This document shows, piece by piece, positions 45,256-53,813 of a stretch of DNA of 64,000 nt (positions are counted from its first letter, which is position 1; each line of letters starts with the position of its first letter). A program made the translations under genes and the position numbers. The notes beneath the pieces are model-generated. The model saw nothing but the letters and a program-made list of their open reading frames with translations, was not told where the DNA came from and searched no databases. Location: NCBI GenBank assembly GCA_029239875.1, contig JARBUD010000020.1, positions 62,001 to 126,000 of the forward strand, in the 5' to 3' direction. The stretch is from Xanthobacteraceae bacterium. Lineage in GTDB: Bacteria > Pseudomonadota > Alphaproteobacteria > Rhizobiales > Xanthobacteraceae.

Positions 45256-46899
45256 ATGGACGCCATCACCACCGCCCTCATCCTGCTCCTCGCCGTCGTC
45301 GCCAGCGGCGGGCTCACCCGGTCGCTGCCCATCCCGGTGCCGCTGCCGCTGGTGCAGATCGTGCTGGGCGTGCTAACCGCCGCGGTCGCCGATCTCGGCG
45401 TGCAGCTGAAGCCGGAGATCTTCTTCCTCCTGTTCCTGCCGCCGCTGCTGTTCCTCGACGGCTGGCGCATCCCCAAGGACGGGCTGATGCGCGACCGCGG
45501 CACCATATTGCAGCTCGCTTTCGGGCTGGTGGTGTTCACCGTGCTGGGGGTGGGGCTGTTCCTACACTTCATGATCCCGCACATGCCGCTGGCGGTCGCC
45601 TTCGCGCTCGCCGCCGTCATCTCGCCGACCGATCCGGTGGCGGTGGCGGCGATCGCCGCGCGCACGCCGATCCCGCACCGGCTGATGCACATATTGCAGG
45701 GCGAGGCGCTGCTGAACGACGCCTCCGGCCTCGTCTGCATGCGCTTCGCCGTCATCGCGGCACTGACCGGCAGCTTCTCGCTGATCGACGCCTTCGGCGA
45801 TTTCCTCTGGCTGGTGATCGCCGGCGTCGGCATCGGCGCGGGCGTCACCTGGGCCGCGGGCGTGGCCAAGGACTGGATCTCGCGGCGGGTCGGCGAGGAG
45901 ACCGGGGCGCAGATCCTGATCAGCCTGCTCATCCCCTTCGGCGCCTACATGCTGGCCGAGAAGGTGGGCGGCTCGGGCATATTGGCAGCGGTCAGCGCCG
46001 GCGTGGTGATGAGCCATATCGAGCGGGCCGGCCATGTGATGGCGCTCACCCGCGTCCGCCGCGCGGCGTTCTGGGACATGATCCAGTTCTCCGCCAATGG
46101 CGTGGTCTTCGTGCTGCTCGGCGAGCAGCTGCCGACCATCGTCCACGCCGCCACGCGGGCGGTGACCGAGGCCGGCCAGCGCGAGCCGGCCTGGCTCATC
46201 GTCTATGTCGTCGCCATCAATATTGCGGTGGCCGTGCTGCGCTTCCTGTGGGTGTGGGTGTCGCTGCAATTCACCCTGTTCCGGGCGGCGCGCAAGGGCG
46301 TGGAGGCCGACAAGCCGAGCTGGCGGCTCATCGCCGTGACCTCGCTCGCCGGCGCGCGCGGCGCCGTTACGCTGGCCGGCGTGCTTTCCCTGCCGCTGCT
46401 GCTCGACGACGGCTCGCCCTTCCCCACCCGCGACCTCGCCATATTGCTTGCCGCCGGCGTCATCATCGTCTCGCTGCTGATGGCGAGCATCGGCCTGCCT
46501 TTCCTGATGAAGGGCCTGAAGCTGCCGCCGGAGCCGGTCCATCACGAGGAAGAGGACAGCGCCCGCCTCGCCGCCGCCCACGCCGCCATCATGGCGGTCG
46601 AGCGGGCACAGCATGATCTCGGCGAGGGCCGCAGCGACGCCGATCTCTATGCCGACGCCGGCGCGCGCATCATGGAGAGCTACCGCCAGCGCATCGAGCG
46701 CGGCTCGCAGACCGGCGACGCGGCCGAGCATCTGCACCGGATGGAACGCATCGAGCGCGAGCTGCGCCTCGCCGGCATCCGTGCCGAGCGCAGCGAGTTC
46801 TACCAGCTCGCCCGCAGTCGCCAGCTCACCGACGGCACCATGCGCAAGCTGGTGCGCGAGCTCGATCTGCTGGAGACCCGCATCGCCCCCGGCGCGTGA
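45256..46899 (+). CDS. Na+/H+ antiporter (CPA1/NhaP type)
   Basis: Inner-membrane cation/proton exchanger of 547 residues with about 12 helices over the first 430. The core motifs AAVISPTDPVAVAAIAAR and LQGEALLNDASGLVCMRFA, including the ND pair of electroneutral CPA1 exchangers, are intact. AGARGAVTLAGVLSLPLL is the conserved Arg region. A soluble tail of about 110 residues (VHHEEEDSARLAAAHAAIM...) is helical. It stands alone, 141 bp after the SDR gene. It probably serves pH or salt homeostasis. Confidence 0.92.
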   Translation: MDAITTALILLLAVVASGGLTRSLPIPVPLPLVQIVLGVLTAAVADLGVQLKPEIFFLLFLPPLLFLDGWRIPKDGLMRDRGTILQLAFGLVVFTVLGVGLFLHFMIPHMPLAVAFALAAVISPTDPVAVAAIAARTPIPHRLMHILQGEALLNDASGLVCMRFAVIAALTGSFSLIDAFGDFLWLVIAGVGIGAGVTWAAGVAKDWISRRVGEETGAQILISLLIPFGAYMLAEKVGGSGILAAVSAGVVMSHIERAGHVMALTRVRRAAFWDMIQFSANGVVFVLLGEQLPTIVHAATRAVTEAGQREPAWLIVYVVAINIAVAVLRFLWVWVSLQFTLFRAARKGVEADKPSWRLIAVTSLAGARGAVTLAGVLSLPLLLDDGSPFPTRDLAILLAAGVIIVSLLMASIGLPFLMKGLKLPPEPVHHEEEDSARLAAAHAAIMAVERAQHDLGEGRSDADLYADAGARIMESYRQRIERGSQTGDAAEHLHRMERIERELRLAGIRAERSEFYQLARSRQLTDGTMRKLVRELDLLETRIAPGA

Positions 46900-47065
46900 C
46901 GCCCGGCTTCGACCATCGGCCAACGGGGCATGGACATGCTTCAACTTGCGCGGAACATGTTCTAAGTCTGCGGGCGAACCTGCCCCCCAGCGTCGCGCCC
47001 CCCGCCCTTCCCAAGACCGGAAGCCCGGCCCGCGCGGCTCTCCTGCCTGCAAGATCGGAGTTCAC

Positions 47066-48055
47066 ATGCACGTCCTGATTATCGGTGCGGCCGGCATGCT
47101 CGGCCGCAAGCTGACCGCGTCCCTGCTGCTCGAGGGGCTGAACGGGCGCGCGCCCGGCCAGCTCACCCTCGCCGACGTCGTCGCCCCGCCGATGCCGGAA
47201 GGCGCGCCCGTTGAGACGAGCCTGGTGACCGCCGACCTCTCCGCGCCCGGTGCTGCCGAGCAACTCGTGGCCGGACGCCCGGACGTGATCTTCCACCTCG
47301 CCGCCATCGTCTCCGGCGAGGCCGAGGCCGATTTCGAGAAGGGCTACCGCATCAATGTCGACGGCACGCGGGCGCTGCTGGAGGCGATCCGCCTCACCGG
47401 GCCGGAAGGCTCCTACAAGCCGCGCGTGGTGTTCACCTCCTCGCTGGCCGTGTTCGGCGAGCCCTTCCCGGAAAGCATTCCCGACGACTTCTTCCTGACG
47501 CCGCTGACCAGCTACGGCGCGCAGAAGGCGATCGGCGAATTGCTGCTCGGCGATTATTCGCGGCGCGGCTTTCTCGACGGCATCGGCATCCGCCTGCCGA
47601 CCATCTCGATCCGTCCCGGCAAGCCGAACCGCGCCGCCTCCGGCTTCTTCTCCTCCATCCTGCGCGAGCCGCTCAACGGCCAGGAAGCCGTGCTGCCGGT
47701 GTCGGAGAGCGTGCGCCACTGGTTCGCCAGCCCGCGCGCGGCGACCGGCTTCATCAAGCGCGCCGGCGAGCTCGACACCAGCGCGCTCGGCAACCGCCGC
47801 TCGCTGACCATGCCGGGGCTCTCCGCGACCGTCGGCGACCAGATCGAGGCGCTGCGCCGCGTCGCCGGCGACAAGGCGGTGGCGTTGATCCGCCGCGAGC
47901 GCGATCCCGTGGTGGCGCGGATCATCGAGGGCTGGCCGCAGCGCTTCGACACCAGGCGCGCCGAGGCGCTCGGCTTCAAGGCGGAGACCTCGTTCGAGGA
48001 CATCATCCGCATCCATATCGAGGACGAGCTCGGCGGCACGCTGCCGGGGGCGTGA
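47066..48055 (+). CDS. denD: D-erythronate dehydrogenase-like SDR (DenD family)
   Basis: NAD-dependent extended SDR of 329 residues. The N-terminus MHVLIIGAAGMLGRKL is the cofactor site. IFHLAAIVSGEAEADFEKGYRINVDGTRALLEAIR and VVFTSSLAVFGEP are the DenD signature region. The catalytic pair is in LTSYGAQKAIGELLL, followed by DGIGIRLPTISIRPGKPNRAASGFFS. DenD oxidises D-erythronate at C2. It lies next to a GntR regulator and an OtnK/OtnC operon, which fits tetronate catabolism. It points toward the regulator gene with a double-hairpin repeat between. Confidence 0.85.
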   Translation: MHVLIIGAAGMLGRKLTASLLLEGLNGRAPGQLTLADVVAPPMPEGAPVETSLVTADLSAPGAAEQLVAGRPDVIFHLAAIVSGEAEADFEKGYRINVDGTRALLEAIRLTGPEGSYKPRVVFTSSLAVFGEPFPESIPDDFFLTPLTSYGAQKAIGELLLGDYSRRGFLDGIGIRLPTISIRPGKPNRAASGFFSSILREPLNGQEAVLPVSESVRHWFASPRAATGFIKRAGELDTSALGNRRSLTMPGLSATVGDQIEALRRVAGDKAVALIRRERDPVVARIIEGWPQRFDTRRAEALGFKAETSFEDIIRIHIEDELGGTLPGA

Positions 48056-48078
48056 GGGCGGCTGCCGCTCGAAGCGAT

Positions 48079-48169
48079 GTCATGGCCGGGCTTGGCCCGG
48101 CCATCCGCGACTTCGATTCAGCTTGGCGCCAGACAAGTCGTGGATCCCCGGGCCAAGCCCGGGGATGAC
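48079..48169. repeat. REPIN-like double hairpin, bidirectional terminator candidate
   Basis: Two inverted copies of a 35-bp sequence (48079-48113 and 48135-48169) differ at about five positions. Each copy is itself a perfect hairpin: ATGGCCGGG/CCCGGCCAT (48082-48104) and ATCCCCGGG/CCCGGGGAT (48144-48166), both with 5-base loops. Palindromes of GTCATNNCCGGGCTTGGCCCGG form are common intergenic repeats in Rhizobiales. It sits between the convergent denD-like and GntR genes. Confidence 0.75.
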
Positions 48170-48223
48170 GGTCGGAGGGTGGAATCTACAGCCAGGATGA
48201 CGCCGTAAAGGGGCAAGCCCCCC

Positions 48224-48940
48224 TCAGCCCTCAAAGACGTCCTTGAAGCGCGCGTGCGCCTTCTCGATATGCGAGCGCATCGCCGCCGCGGCGGCGTCCG
48301 GGTCGCGTTCGCGGAACGCCTCGATGATCCGCGCATGCTCGACGATCGCGTCTTGGGTGACGCGCGTGTAGAAGCGCAGCCGGAACAGGTGCAGGTGCAC
48401 CCGCTGCTGGGTGACGATGTCGTGCAGCAGTGCGTTGCCGCTCGCCCGCGCCACCTCGGCGTGGAACCGCGCGTCCTGCTGGGCGAAGGCGTTGTAGGCC
48501 GACAGCGGGTCGCCCGGCACCGGCTCTTCCATGTCCGCCGCCAGCGTGCGCAGCGCGCCGAGCTCGTCCTCCGACATCAGCACCGCCGCCCGCGCCGCCG
48601 CGGCCGGCTCCAAGAGCAGCCGCAGCTCGCAGAGGTCGTCGAACTGCTTGCGGGTGAGCTGCGAAGCGGCGCGGTAGCCGGACAGGTGGATCTTCACCAC
48701 CAGCCCCTGCGCCTCGAGCTGGCTGAGCGCCTCGCGGATCGGCGTCTGCGACACGCCGAGCTCGCGCGCCAGCTTGTCGACGCTGATGCGCCCGCCGGGC
48801 TCGATCTCGAGCGACATCAGCTTCTTGAGAAGCCAGTCATAGACCTCGGCGCCGAGCCGGACGGGACGGGGAATGGAGAACGTGCTGCTCATCGGCACCG
48901 GCTTCATGCTCGTGGGGAGATAGTCCTGGAACGGCTCCAT
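48224..48940 (-). CDS. GntR/FadR-family regulator of the acid-sugar locus
   Basis: Repressor-type protein of 238 residues. The winged HTH (about 30-95) has LGAEVYDWLLKKLMSLEIEPGGRISVDKLARELGVSQTPIREALSQLEAQGLV. The FCD domain (about 105-230) has DLCELRLLLEPAAA, DARFHAEVARASGN, EHARIIEAFRERD and AMRSHIEKAH, with the Asp and His residues for metal binding. The ATG at 48940 is used; starts at 48907 and 48892 are possible and no clear ribosome site decides. It is divergent from the importer operon, and a perfect operator-like palindrome lies between. The likely effector is a tetronate or an intermediate. Confidence 0.88.
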   Translation of the reverse strand: MEPFQDYLPTSMKPVPMSSTFSIPRPVRLGAEVYDWLLKKLMSLEIEPGGRISVDKLARELGVSQTPIREALSQLEAQGLVVKIHLSGYRAASQLTRKQFDDLCELRLLLEPAAAARAAVLMSEDELGALRTLAADMEEPVPGDPLSAYNAFAQQDARFHAEVARASGNALLHDIVTQQRVHLHLFRLRFYTRVTQDAIVEHARIIEAFRERDPDAAAAAMRSHIEKAHARFKDVFEG

Positions 48941-49019
48941 AAGTCAACGAAACCGATTCCGGCGAAGGAAAAGGCCTCTTGACTCGGTGTCATTTTAGCG
49001 ACGATGGTGCGCCCCGAAC

Positions 49020-49040
49020 AATCCGATATCAAATCGGATT
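49020..49040. promoter_or_regulatory. Perfect 21-bp operator for the GntR regulator
   Basis: Arms AATCCGAT (49020-49027) and ATCGGATT (49033-49040) are exact inverted repeats around ATCAA. It ends 19 bases before the importer binding-protein start codon, just upstream of GGGAGG. A related partial sequence, ACCGATTCCGG, occurs near 48951-48961. A TTGACT -35-like element at 48979-48984 would place the operator downstream of the promoter, suiting a repressor. Confidence 0.65.
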
Positions 49041-49059
49041 CATATCTGGGAGGTCATTT

Positions 49060-50199
49060 ATGGCATTGTCACGTCGTTTCGCGCTCGGCCTGATCTCGGC
49101 CGCCGCGCTTGCCGGCTCGCTGGTCCCGGCCGCCGCCGAGGACACGATCAAGATCGGCATGGCCGCTCCGCTGACCGGCGTCGCCGCCGAAGTCGGCCAC
49201 TTCCAGCAGGCCGGCGCCGAGCTGGGCATCGAGCGCGTGAATGCCGAAGGCGGCGCCCTTGGCCGCAAGTTCGAGCTGGTGATCGAGGACGACCAGACCA
49301 CCAATCCCGGCATCGTCCTGGCCTTCTCCCGCCTGATCAACCGCGGCGACCTCGTCGCCGTGCTGGCCTCGCTGCGCTCGACGCAGGTGAACGCCATCTC
49401 CGCCGACGCCAAGCGCGCAGGCATCCCGGTGTTCTTCGGCGGCACCGACCCGTCGCTGACCCAGAACGGCAATCCCTGGTTCTTCCGCACCCGCCCGAAC
49501 GATTCCTTCTCGGCCAAGGTGATCGCCGATTACGGCGTGAACACGCTCGGCAAGAAGAAGTGGGCGATCGTCCACTCCACCGACGCCTTCGGCACCGCCG
49601 GCGCCAAGGCGCTGACCGCCTCGCTCAAGGCGCTCGGCATCGAGCCGGTGCTGGTGCAGGGCTTCAACAATAGCCAGGCCGACATGACGCCGATCGTGCT
49701 GGCGGTGCGCCAGTCCGGCGCCGACATCATCGCCAGCTACACCCCGCTCGAGACCGACGTCGCCGTGCTGGCCCGCCAGTTCAAGCAGTTCGGCATCAAC
49801 GCCCCGTGGGTCGGCTCGGCCTCGGTCGCGTCGACCACCGCGCTGCAGCTCGCCGGCCCGGCGCTGCACGGCACCTTCGCGGTCGCCGACTACAACTCAG
49901 CCGCCAATGACGAGGCGAAGGTCTATTTCGACGCCTTCTCCAAGAAGGTCGGCCGCCCGCCGGACTACACCTCGGCCTGGACTTACGATTCGATCCGCCT
50001 GATCGCCGAGGCGGTCAAGAAGGCGGGCAGCACCGAGCCGGCCAAGGTCCGCGAGGCGCTGCTGTCGCTCAAGGACTTCAAGGGCGCCGAGGGCACCTAC
50101 AATTTCGACCAGAACGGCGACGGCCTGCGCGGCTACAACATCGTCCGCAACGACAAGGGCACCATCGTCTTCGAACGCCACATCGCTTTCGACAAGTGA
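49060..50199 (+). CDS. Branched-chain-type ABC transporter binding protein (LivJ family)
   Basis: Periplasmic receptor of 379 residues with signal peptide MALSRRFALGLISAAALAGSLVPAAAED. The mature start TIKIGMAAPLTGVAAEVGHFQQAGAELGIERVNAEGG is the type I periplasmic fold of LivJ/AmiC proteins. NPWFFRTRPNDSFSAKVIADY and WAIVHSTDAFGTAGAKAL follow. GGGAGG lies 6 bases before the ATG at 49060. Although the family is named for amino acids, the neighbours suggest a C4 sugar acid ligand, which is inference. Confidence 0.9.
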   Translation: MALSRRFALGLISAAALAGSLVPAAAEDTIKIGMAAPLTGVAAEVGHFQQAGAELGIERVNAEGGALGRKFELVIEDDQTTNPGIVLAFSRLINRGDLVAVLASLRSTQVNAISADAKRAGIPVFFGGTDPSLTQNGNPWFFRTRPNDSFSAKVIADYGVNTLGKKKWAIVHSTDAFGTAGAKALTASLKALGIEPVLVQGFNNSQADMTPIVLAVRQSGADIIASYTPLETDVAVLARQFKQFGINAPWVGSASVASTTALQLAGPALHGTFAVADYNSAANDEAKVYFDAFSKKVGRPPDYTSAWTYDSIRLIAEAVKKAGSTEPAKVREALLSLKDFKGAEGTYNFDQNGDGLRGYNIVRNDKGTIVFERHIAFDK

Positions 50200-50269
50200 T
50201 TGGCACGACGGCGGCGCGGGTTCCAGCGCCCCTCCTTCCGCGTCACGGCCCCTCTTCGTGACGTCACTC

Positions 50270-50293
50270 AGCGGCCGCGTCCGCGCGGCCGCT
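50270..50293. terminator. Hairpin between binding-protein and permease genes
   Basis: Perfect 10-bp stem, AGCGGCCGCG with CGCGGCCGCT, around a 4-base loop, followed by CCTTTCG. With no T-run it is more likely a partial terminator or mRNA-stabilising hairpin than a full stop. It explains how the binding protein could be made in excess over the downstream permeases. It lies in the 188-bp gap after the binding-protein stop. Confidence 0.6.
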
Positions 50294-50387
50294 CCTTTCG
50301 TGATCTCCTGATCGCACCTCCGCCTTCCTGCCCTTTGGCGCCAAGCGCCGGCAGGAAGACCTTGCCCTCTCGCGCGCAGGACCGGCG

Positions 50388-51263
50388 ATGAGTCTGCTTC
50401 CACAGCTTCTGTTCACAGGGATCGGCATCGGCAGCATCTATGCCATGGTCGCCCTCGGCTTCGTGCTGCTGATCCGCTCGGCGAACGTCGTCAATTTCGC
50501 CCAGGGCGAGTTCTCCATGCTCGGCGCGTACGCCATGGTGATCCTGCTCACCGGCTTCGGGCTGAACTATTTCGTCTCGCTCGGCCTGGCCGTGGTGGCG
50601 ATGGCGATCTTCGGCGTCGTCTTCGCCTCCATCACCTACTGGCCGTTGCGCGACCGCGGGCAGATCCCGGTGATCATCAGCACCATCGGCGCCACCATCC
50701 TGCTGTCGAACCTCATCCTCGCCACCTACGGGCCGAGCCCGGAAGTGCTGCCCGGCCTGTTCGATGGCGCCGGCTTCCTGGTCGGCAACGTGTTCATGGA
50801 CAGCCAGTACCTGACCATCATCGCGGTCACGGCGGTGCTGGTCGGCCTGCAGTACCTGATCTTCGAGAAGACCATGGTCGGCAAGAAGCTGCAGGCCACC
50901 TCGCAGGACAAGGAGATGGCGAGCCTGCTCGGCATTCCCGTCATCGCCATGATCTTCGGCACCTTTGCCTATTCCGCCGCGCTGGGCGGCCTCGCCGGCA
51001 TCCTCGTCGCGCCGATCCTGTTCGTCTCTGTCGGCATCGGCCCGCTGATCGCGCTCAAGGCCTTCGCCGCCAACATCATCGGCGGCTTCGGCTCGATCCC
51101 CGGCGCCATCTGCGGCGGCCTGATCATCGGCATCGTCGAGACGCTGGGCGCCAGCTACATCTCCGTCCCCTACAAGGACGCCTTCGCCTTCCTAATGCTG
51201 CTCGCGGTGCTCCTCGTACGTCCGCAGGGCCTGTTCGGCGAACGCATCGCCGAGAAGGCGTGA
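50388..51263 (+). CDS. Branched-chain-type ABC transporter permease (LivH)
   Basis: Inner-membrane permease of 291 residues with about eight helices. The N-terminus LFTGIGIGSIYAMVALGFVLLIRSANVVNFAQGEFSMLGAYAM is diagnostic for LivH. The cytosolic coupling segment is KKLQATSQDKEMASLLGIPV and the end reads VLLVRPQGLFGERIAEKA. It is followed 10 bp later by the permease-ATPase fusion. Confidence 0.93.
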   Translation: MSLLPQLLFTGIGIGSIYAMVALGFVLLIRSANVVNFAQGEFSMLGAYAMVILLTGFGLNYFVSLGLAVVAMAIFGVVFASITYWPLRDRGQIPVIISTIGATILLSNLILATYGPSPEVLPGLFDGAGFLVGNVFMDSQYLTIIAVTAVLVGLQYLIFEKTMVGKKLQATSQDKEMASLLGIPVIAMIFGTFAYSAALGGLAGILVAPILFVSVGIGPLIALKAFAANIIGGFGSIPGAICGGLIIGIVETLGASYISVPYKDAFAFLMLLAVLLVRPQGLFGERIAEKA

Positions 51264-51273
51264 GGAGGCCATC

Positions 51274-53028
51274 ATGACCCGTACCGCTTCCTCGACCGGA
51301 CGCACGGCCCTCTACGGCATCCTCGCTCTCGCGGCGGTGATCGCCGTCGCCCTGCTGGCACCGACGCAGGGCTACTACCTCAACATCATGATGCAGGCGG
51401 CGACCTACGCCATCGCCGTCGCCGGCGTCGTCATCGTGCTCGGCTATTGCGGCCAGCTGGCGCTGTGCCAGGCAGCCTTCCTCGGCATCGGCGCCTATTG
51501 CGTCGCCCTCGGCACGGTCGATTACGGCCTGCCCTTCTTCGTGGCGCTGGCGCTCGGCGTCGTCGTCACCTCGATCGGCGGCATCTTCCTCGGCCTCGCC
51601 ACGCTGCGCCTGGGCGGCCACTACCTCGCCATGGTGACCATCGGCTTCCAGATGATCGTCACCATGGTGCTGACCAACTGGATCAGCTTCACCCGCGGCC
51701 CGGACGGCGTGTCCGGCGTCGAGCGGCCGGTGCTCGGCCCGCTCGAACTGGGCATCGGCTCGCATTATCTGGCGCTGTGCCTCGCCTTCCTCGTCGGCGT
51801 CACCTTCTACGCCGCCAGCCTGAAGGCGAGCCGGCTCGGCCGCGCCATGCAGGCGGTGCGCGACAACGAGCTTGCCGCCTCCACCTGCGGCATCGACGTG
51901 TTCCGCACCAAGACCATCGCCTTCGGCATCTCGGCGGCGCTGGGCGGCCTCGGCGGCGGCCTGTTCGCCGGAGCCTTCTCCTATATCAGCCCGGACCAGT
52001 TCACCTTCAACGAGTCCATCGTGCTCTTGACCATGGCGCTGCTCGGCGGCGTGCAGTCGCCGGTGGGCGCGCTGCTCGGCACCGTGCTGCTGGTGCTGCT
52101 GCCGGAATGGCTGCGCTTCCTGCGCCAGGCCTATCTTGCCGTCTACGGCGCGGCGGTGATCGCCATCATGATCTTCCTGCCGCGCGGCGTGTGGGGCCTC
52201 GTCGCCGACCGCTTCTTCAAGGCGGCGCCGGTCGAGACCGGCCCGGTCCCCCCGCTGCCCCTGCTCAGCCGCAAGGGCGAGGCGTCGAAGGAGATCGTTC
52301 TGGACATCTCCGGCCTCGCCAAGCACTTCGGCGGCCTCAAGGCGCTCGACGGCGTCGACATGGCGGTGCGCAAGGGCTCGGTCCACGCGCTGATCGGGCC
52401 GAACGGCTCGGGCAAGACCACCATGGTCAACGTCATCACCGGTCTCTACGTCGCCACCGCCGGCAGCGTGAAGCTCCTCGGCCGCGACGTCACCAGCTTC
52501 GCCCCGCATGAGCGTGCCAAGCTCGGCATGTGCCGCACCTACCAGAACATCCGCGTGTTCCGCGGCCTCAGCGTTCTGGAGAACGTCACCATCGGCGCCG
52601 AGCGCGACGGCAACGACGTCGCCGGCGCGCAGGCGACCCGCGAGCGGGCGCTCGCCGCGCTTGACTTCGTCGGCCTGCGTGACGTCGCCGGTCTGCCGGT
52701 GGGCGACCTGCCCTACGGCCACCAGCGCTATGTCGAGATCGCCCGCGCGCTCGCCGGCTCGCCGGAGATCCTGCTGCTCGACGAGCCGGCCGCCGGCCTC
52801 AACCTCACCGAGAAGGGCGAGATGGCGGCGCTGCTGAAGCGGCTGAAGGGCCACGGCCTGACCATCGTCATCATCGACCACGACATGAAGCTGATCGAGC
52901 AGGTGGCCGACCACATCACCGTGCTGAACTTCGGCAAGCGCATTGCCGATGGCGAGCCGCGCGCCGTGCTCGCCCATCCCGAAGTCATCGCCGCCTATCT
53001 GGGGGAGCCGCGCAATGAAGCTGCTTGA
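51274..53028 (+). CDS. LivM-LivG fusion: permease with C-terminal ATPase
   Basis: A single 584-residue chain joins the second permease to an ATPase. Residues 1-320 are LivM-like: GVVIVLGYCGQLALCQAAFLGIGAY, the coupling segment SRLGRAMQAVRDNELAASTCGID, and LLVLLPEWLRFLRQ. From about 335 the LivG-like ATPase follows, with LAKHFGGLKALDGVDMAV, Walker A GPNGSGKTT, the atypical signature LPYGHQRYVEIARAL, Walker B ILLLDEPAAGLN and IIDHDMKLIEQVADH. LivM and LivG are usually separate; such fusions do occur. Its last 14 bases overlap the LivF gene. Confidence 0.93.
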   Translation: MTRTASSTGRTALYGILALAAVIAVALLAPTQGYYLNIMMQAATYAIAVAGVVIVLGYCGQLALCQAAFLGIGAYCVALGTVDYGLPFFVALALGVVVTSIGGIFLGLATLRLGGHYLAMVTIGFQMIVTMVLTNWISFTRGPDGVSGVERPVLGPLELGIGSHYLALCLAFLVGVTFYAASLKASRLGRAMQAVRDNELAASTCGIDVFRTKTIAFGISAALGGLGGGLFAGAFSYISPDQFTFNESIVLLTMALLGGVQSPVGALLGTVLLVLLPEWLRFLRQAYLAVYGAAVIAIMIFLPRGVWGLVADRFFKAAPVETGPVPPLPLLSRKGEASKEIVLDISGLAKHFGGLKALDGVDMAVRKGSVHALIGPNGSGKTTMVNVITGLYVATAGSVKLLGRDVTSFAPHERAKLGMCRTYQNIRVFRGLSVLENVTIGAERDGNDVAGAQATRERALAALDFVGLRDVAGLPVGDLPYGHQRYVEIARALAGSPEILLLDEPAAGLNLTEKGEMAALLKRLKGHGLTIVIIDHDMKLIEQVADHITVLNFGKRIADGEPRAVLAHPEVIAAYLGEPRNEAA

Positions 53029-53746
53029 GATCAAGGGCCTCACCGCACGCTACAATGCCGGCGACGTGCTCAAGGGCCTCGACCTCACGGTCGAGGAAGG
53101 CGAGATCGTCGCCCTGCTCGGCTCCAACGGCGCCGGCAAGAGCACGACGCTGCGCTCCATCTCCGGGCTGGTGCCGCATATCGGCGGTTCCATCACCTTC
53201 GCCGGCCAGTCGATCCTTGGGCTGAAGACCGAGGCCATCGCCAAGCTCGGCCTCGCCCATGTGCCGGAAGGCCGGCGGCTGTTCCCCGGCCTCACCGTGC
53301 GCGACAATATCCTGCTCGGCTCCTCCAACCGCGCGGGCGTCTCGCGCGGCCAGCTGGAGCGCGAAGCCGACGACATGTTCGCGTTCTTCCCGGACCTGAA
53401 GCGGCTCGAGCACGCCTATTGCTGGAGCCTGTCGGGCGGGCAGATGCAGATGGTGGCGGTCGCGCGCGGCCTGATGGCCAAGCCGAAGCTGCTCCTCCTC
53501 GACGAGCCCTCGCTCGGCCTCGCCCCGCTGATCGTCCAGCAGGTGTTCCGCATCATCGGCGAGATCCGCAAGCGCGGCACCACCGTGCTGCTGGTCGAGC
53601 AGAACGCCAACATGGCGCTCTCGGTCGCCGACCGCGGCTATGTGCTGGAAGCCGGCTCGCTGCTGGTCTCCGGCAAGCCGGACGAACTGTGGAACAACGA
53701 CCAGGTGCGCGCCGCCTATCTCGGCGGCCTCGCCGCCTCCGCGTGA
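53015..53746 (+). CDS. Branched-chain-type ABC transporter ATP-binding protein (LivF)
   Basis: Second ATPase of the importer, 243 residues. Walker A is GSNGAGKST, signature LSGGQMQMVAVARGL, Walker B LLLLDEPSLGLAP, and the switch region VLLVEQNANMALSVADRGYVLEAG. VPEGRRLFPGLTVRDNILLG is typical of LivF. The start at 53015 (MKLLEIKGL) overlaps the fusion gene; a longer upstream frame has no family similarity. It should pair with the LivG domain of the fusion protein. Confidence 0.93.
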   Translation: MKLLEIKGLTARYNAGDVLKGLDLTVEEGEIVALLGSNGAGKSTTLRSISGLVPHIGGSITFAGQSILGLKTEAIAKLGLAHVPEGRRLFPGLTVRDNILLGSSNRAGVSRGQLEREADDMFAFFPDLKRLEHAYCWSLSGGQMQMVAVARGLMAKPKLLLLDEPSLGLAPLIVQQVFRIIGEIRKRGTTVLLVEQNANMALSVADRGYVLEAGSLLVSGKPDELWNNDQVRAAYLGGLAASA

Positions 53747-53813
53747 GCCCTCCCGGCCGGCGGCCTCATCGCGCGCCGGCCACTCTCTACGACCCTGCTT
53801 TGGACGGAATGGA

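Noticed and set aside
51124-53043. A 639-codon open frame antisense to the Liv transporter genes
   Set aside because: Composition is Gly/Asp/His/Arg-biased noise mirrored from the real transporter genes, which carry clear motifs.
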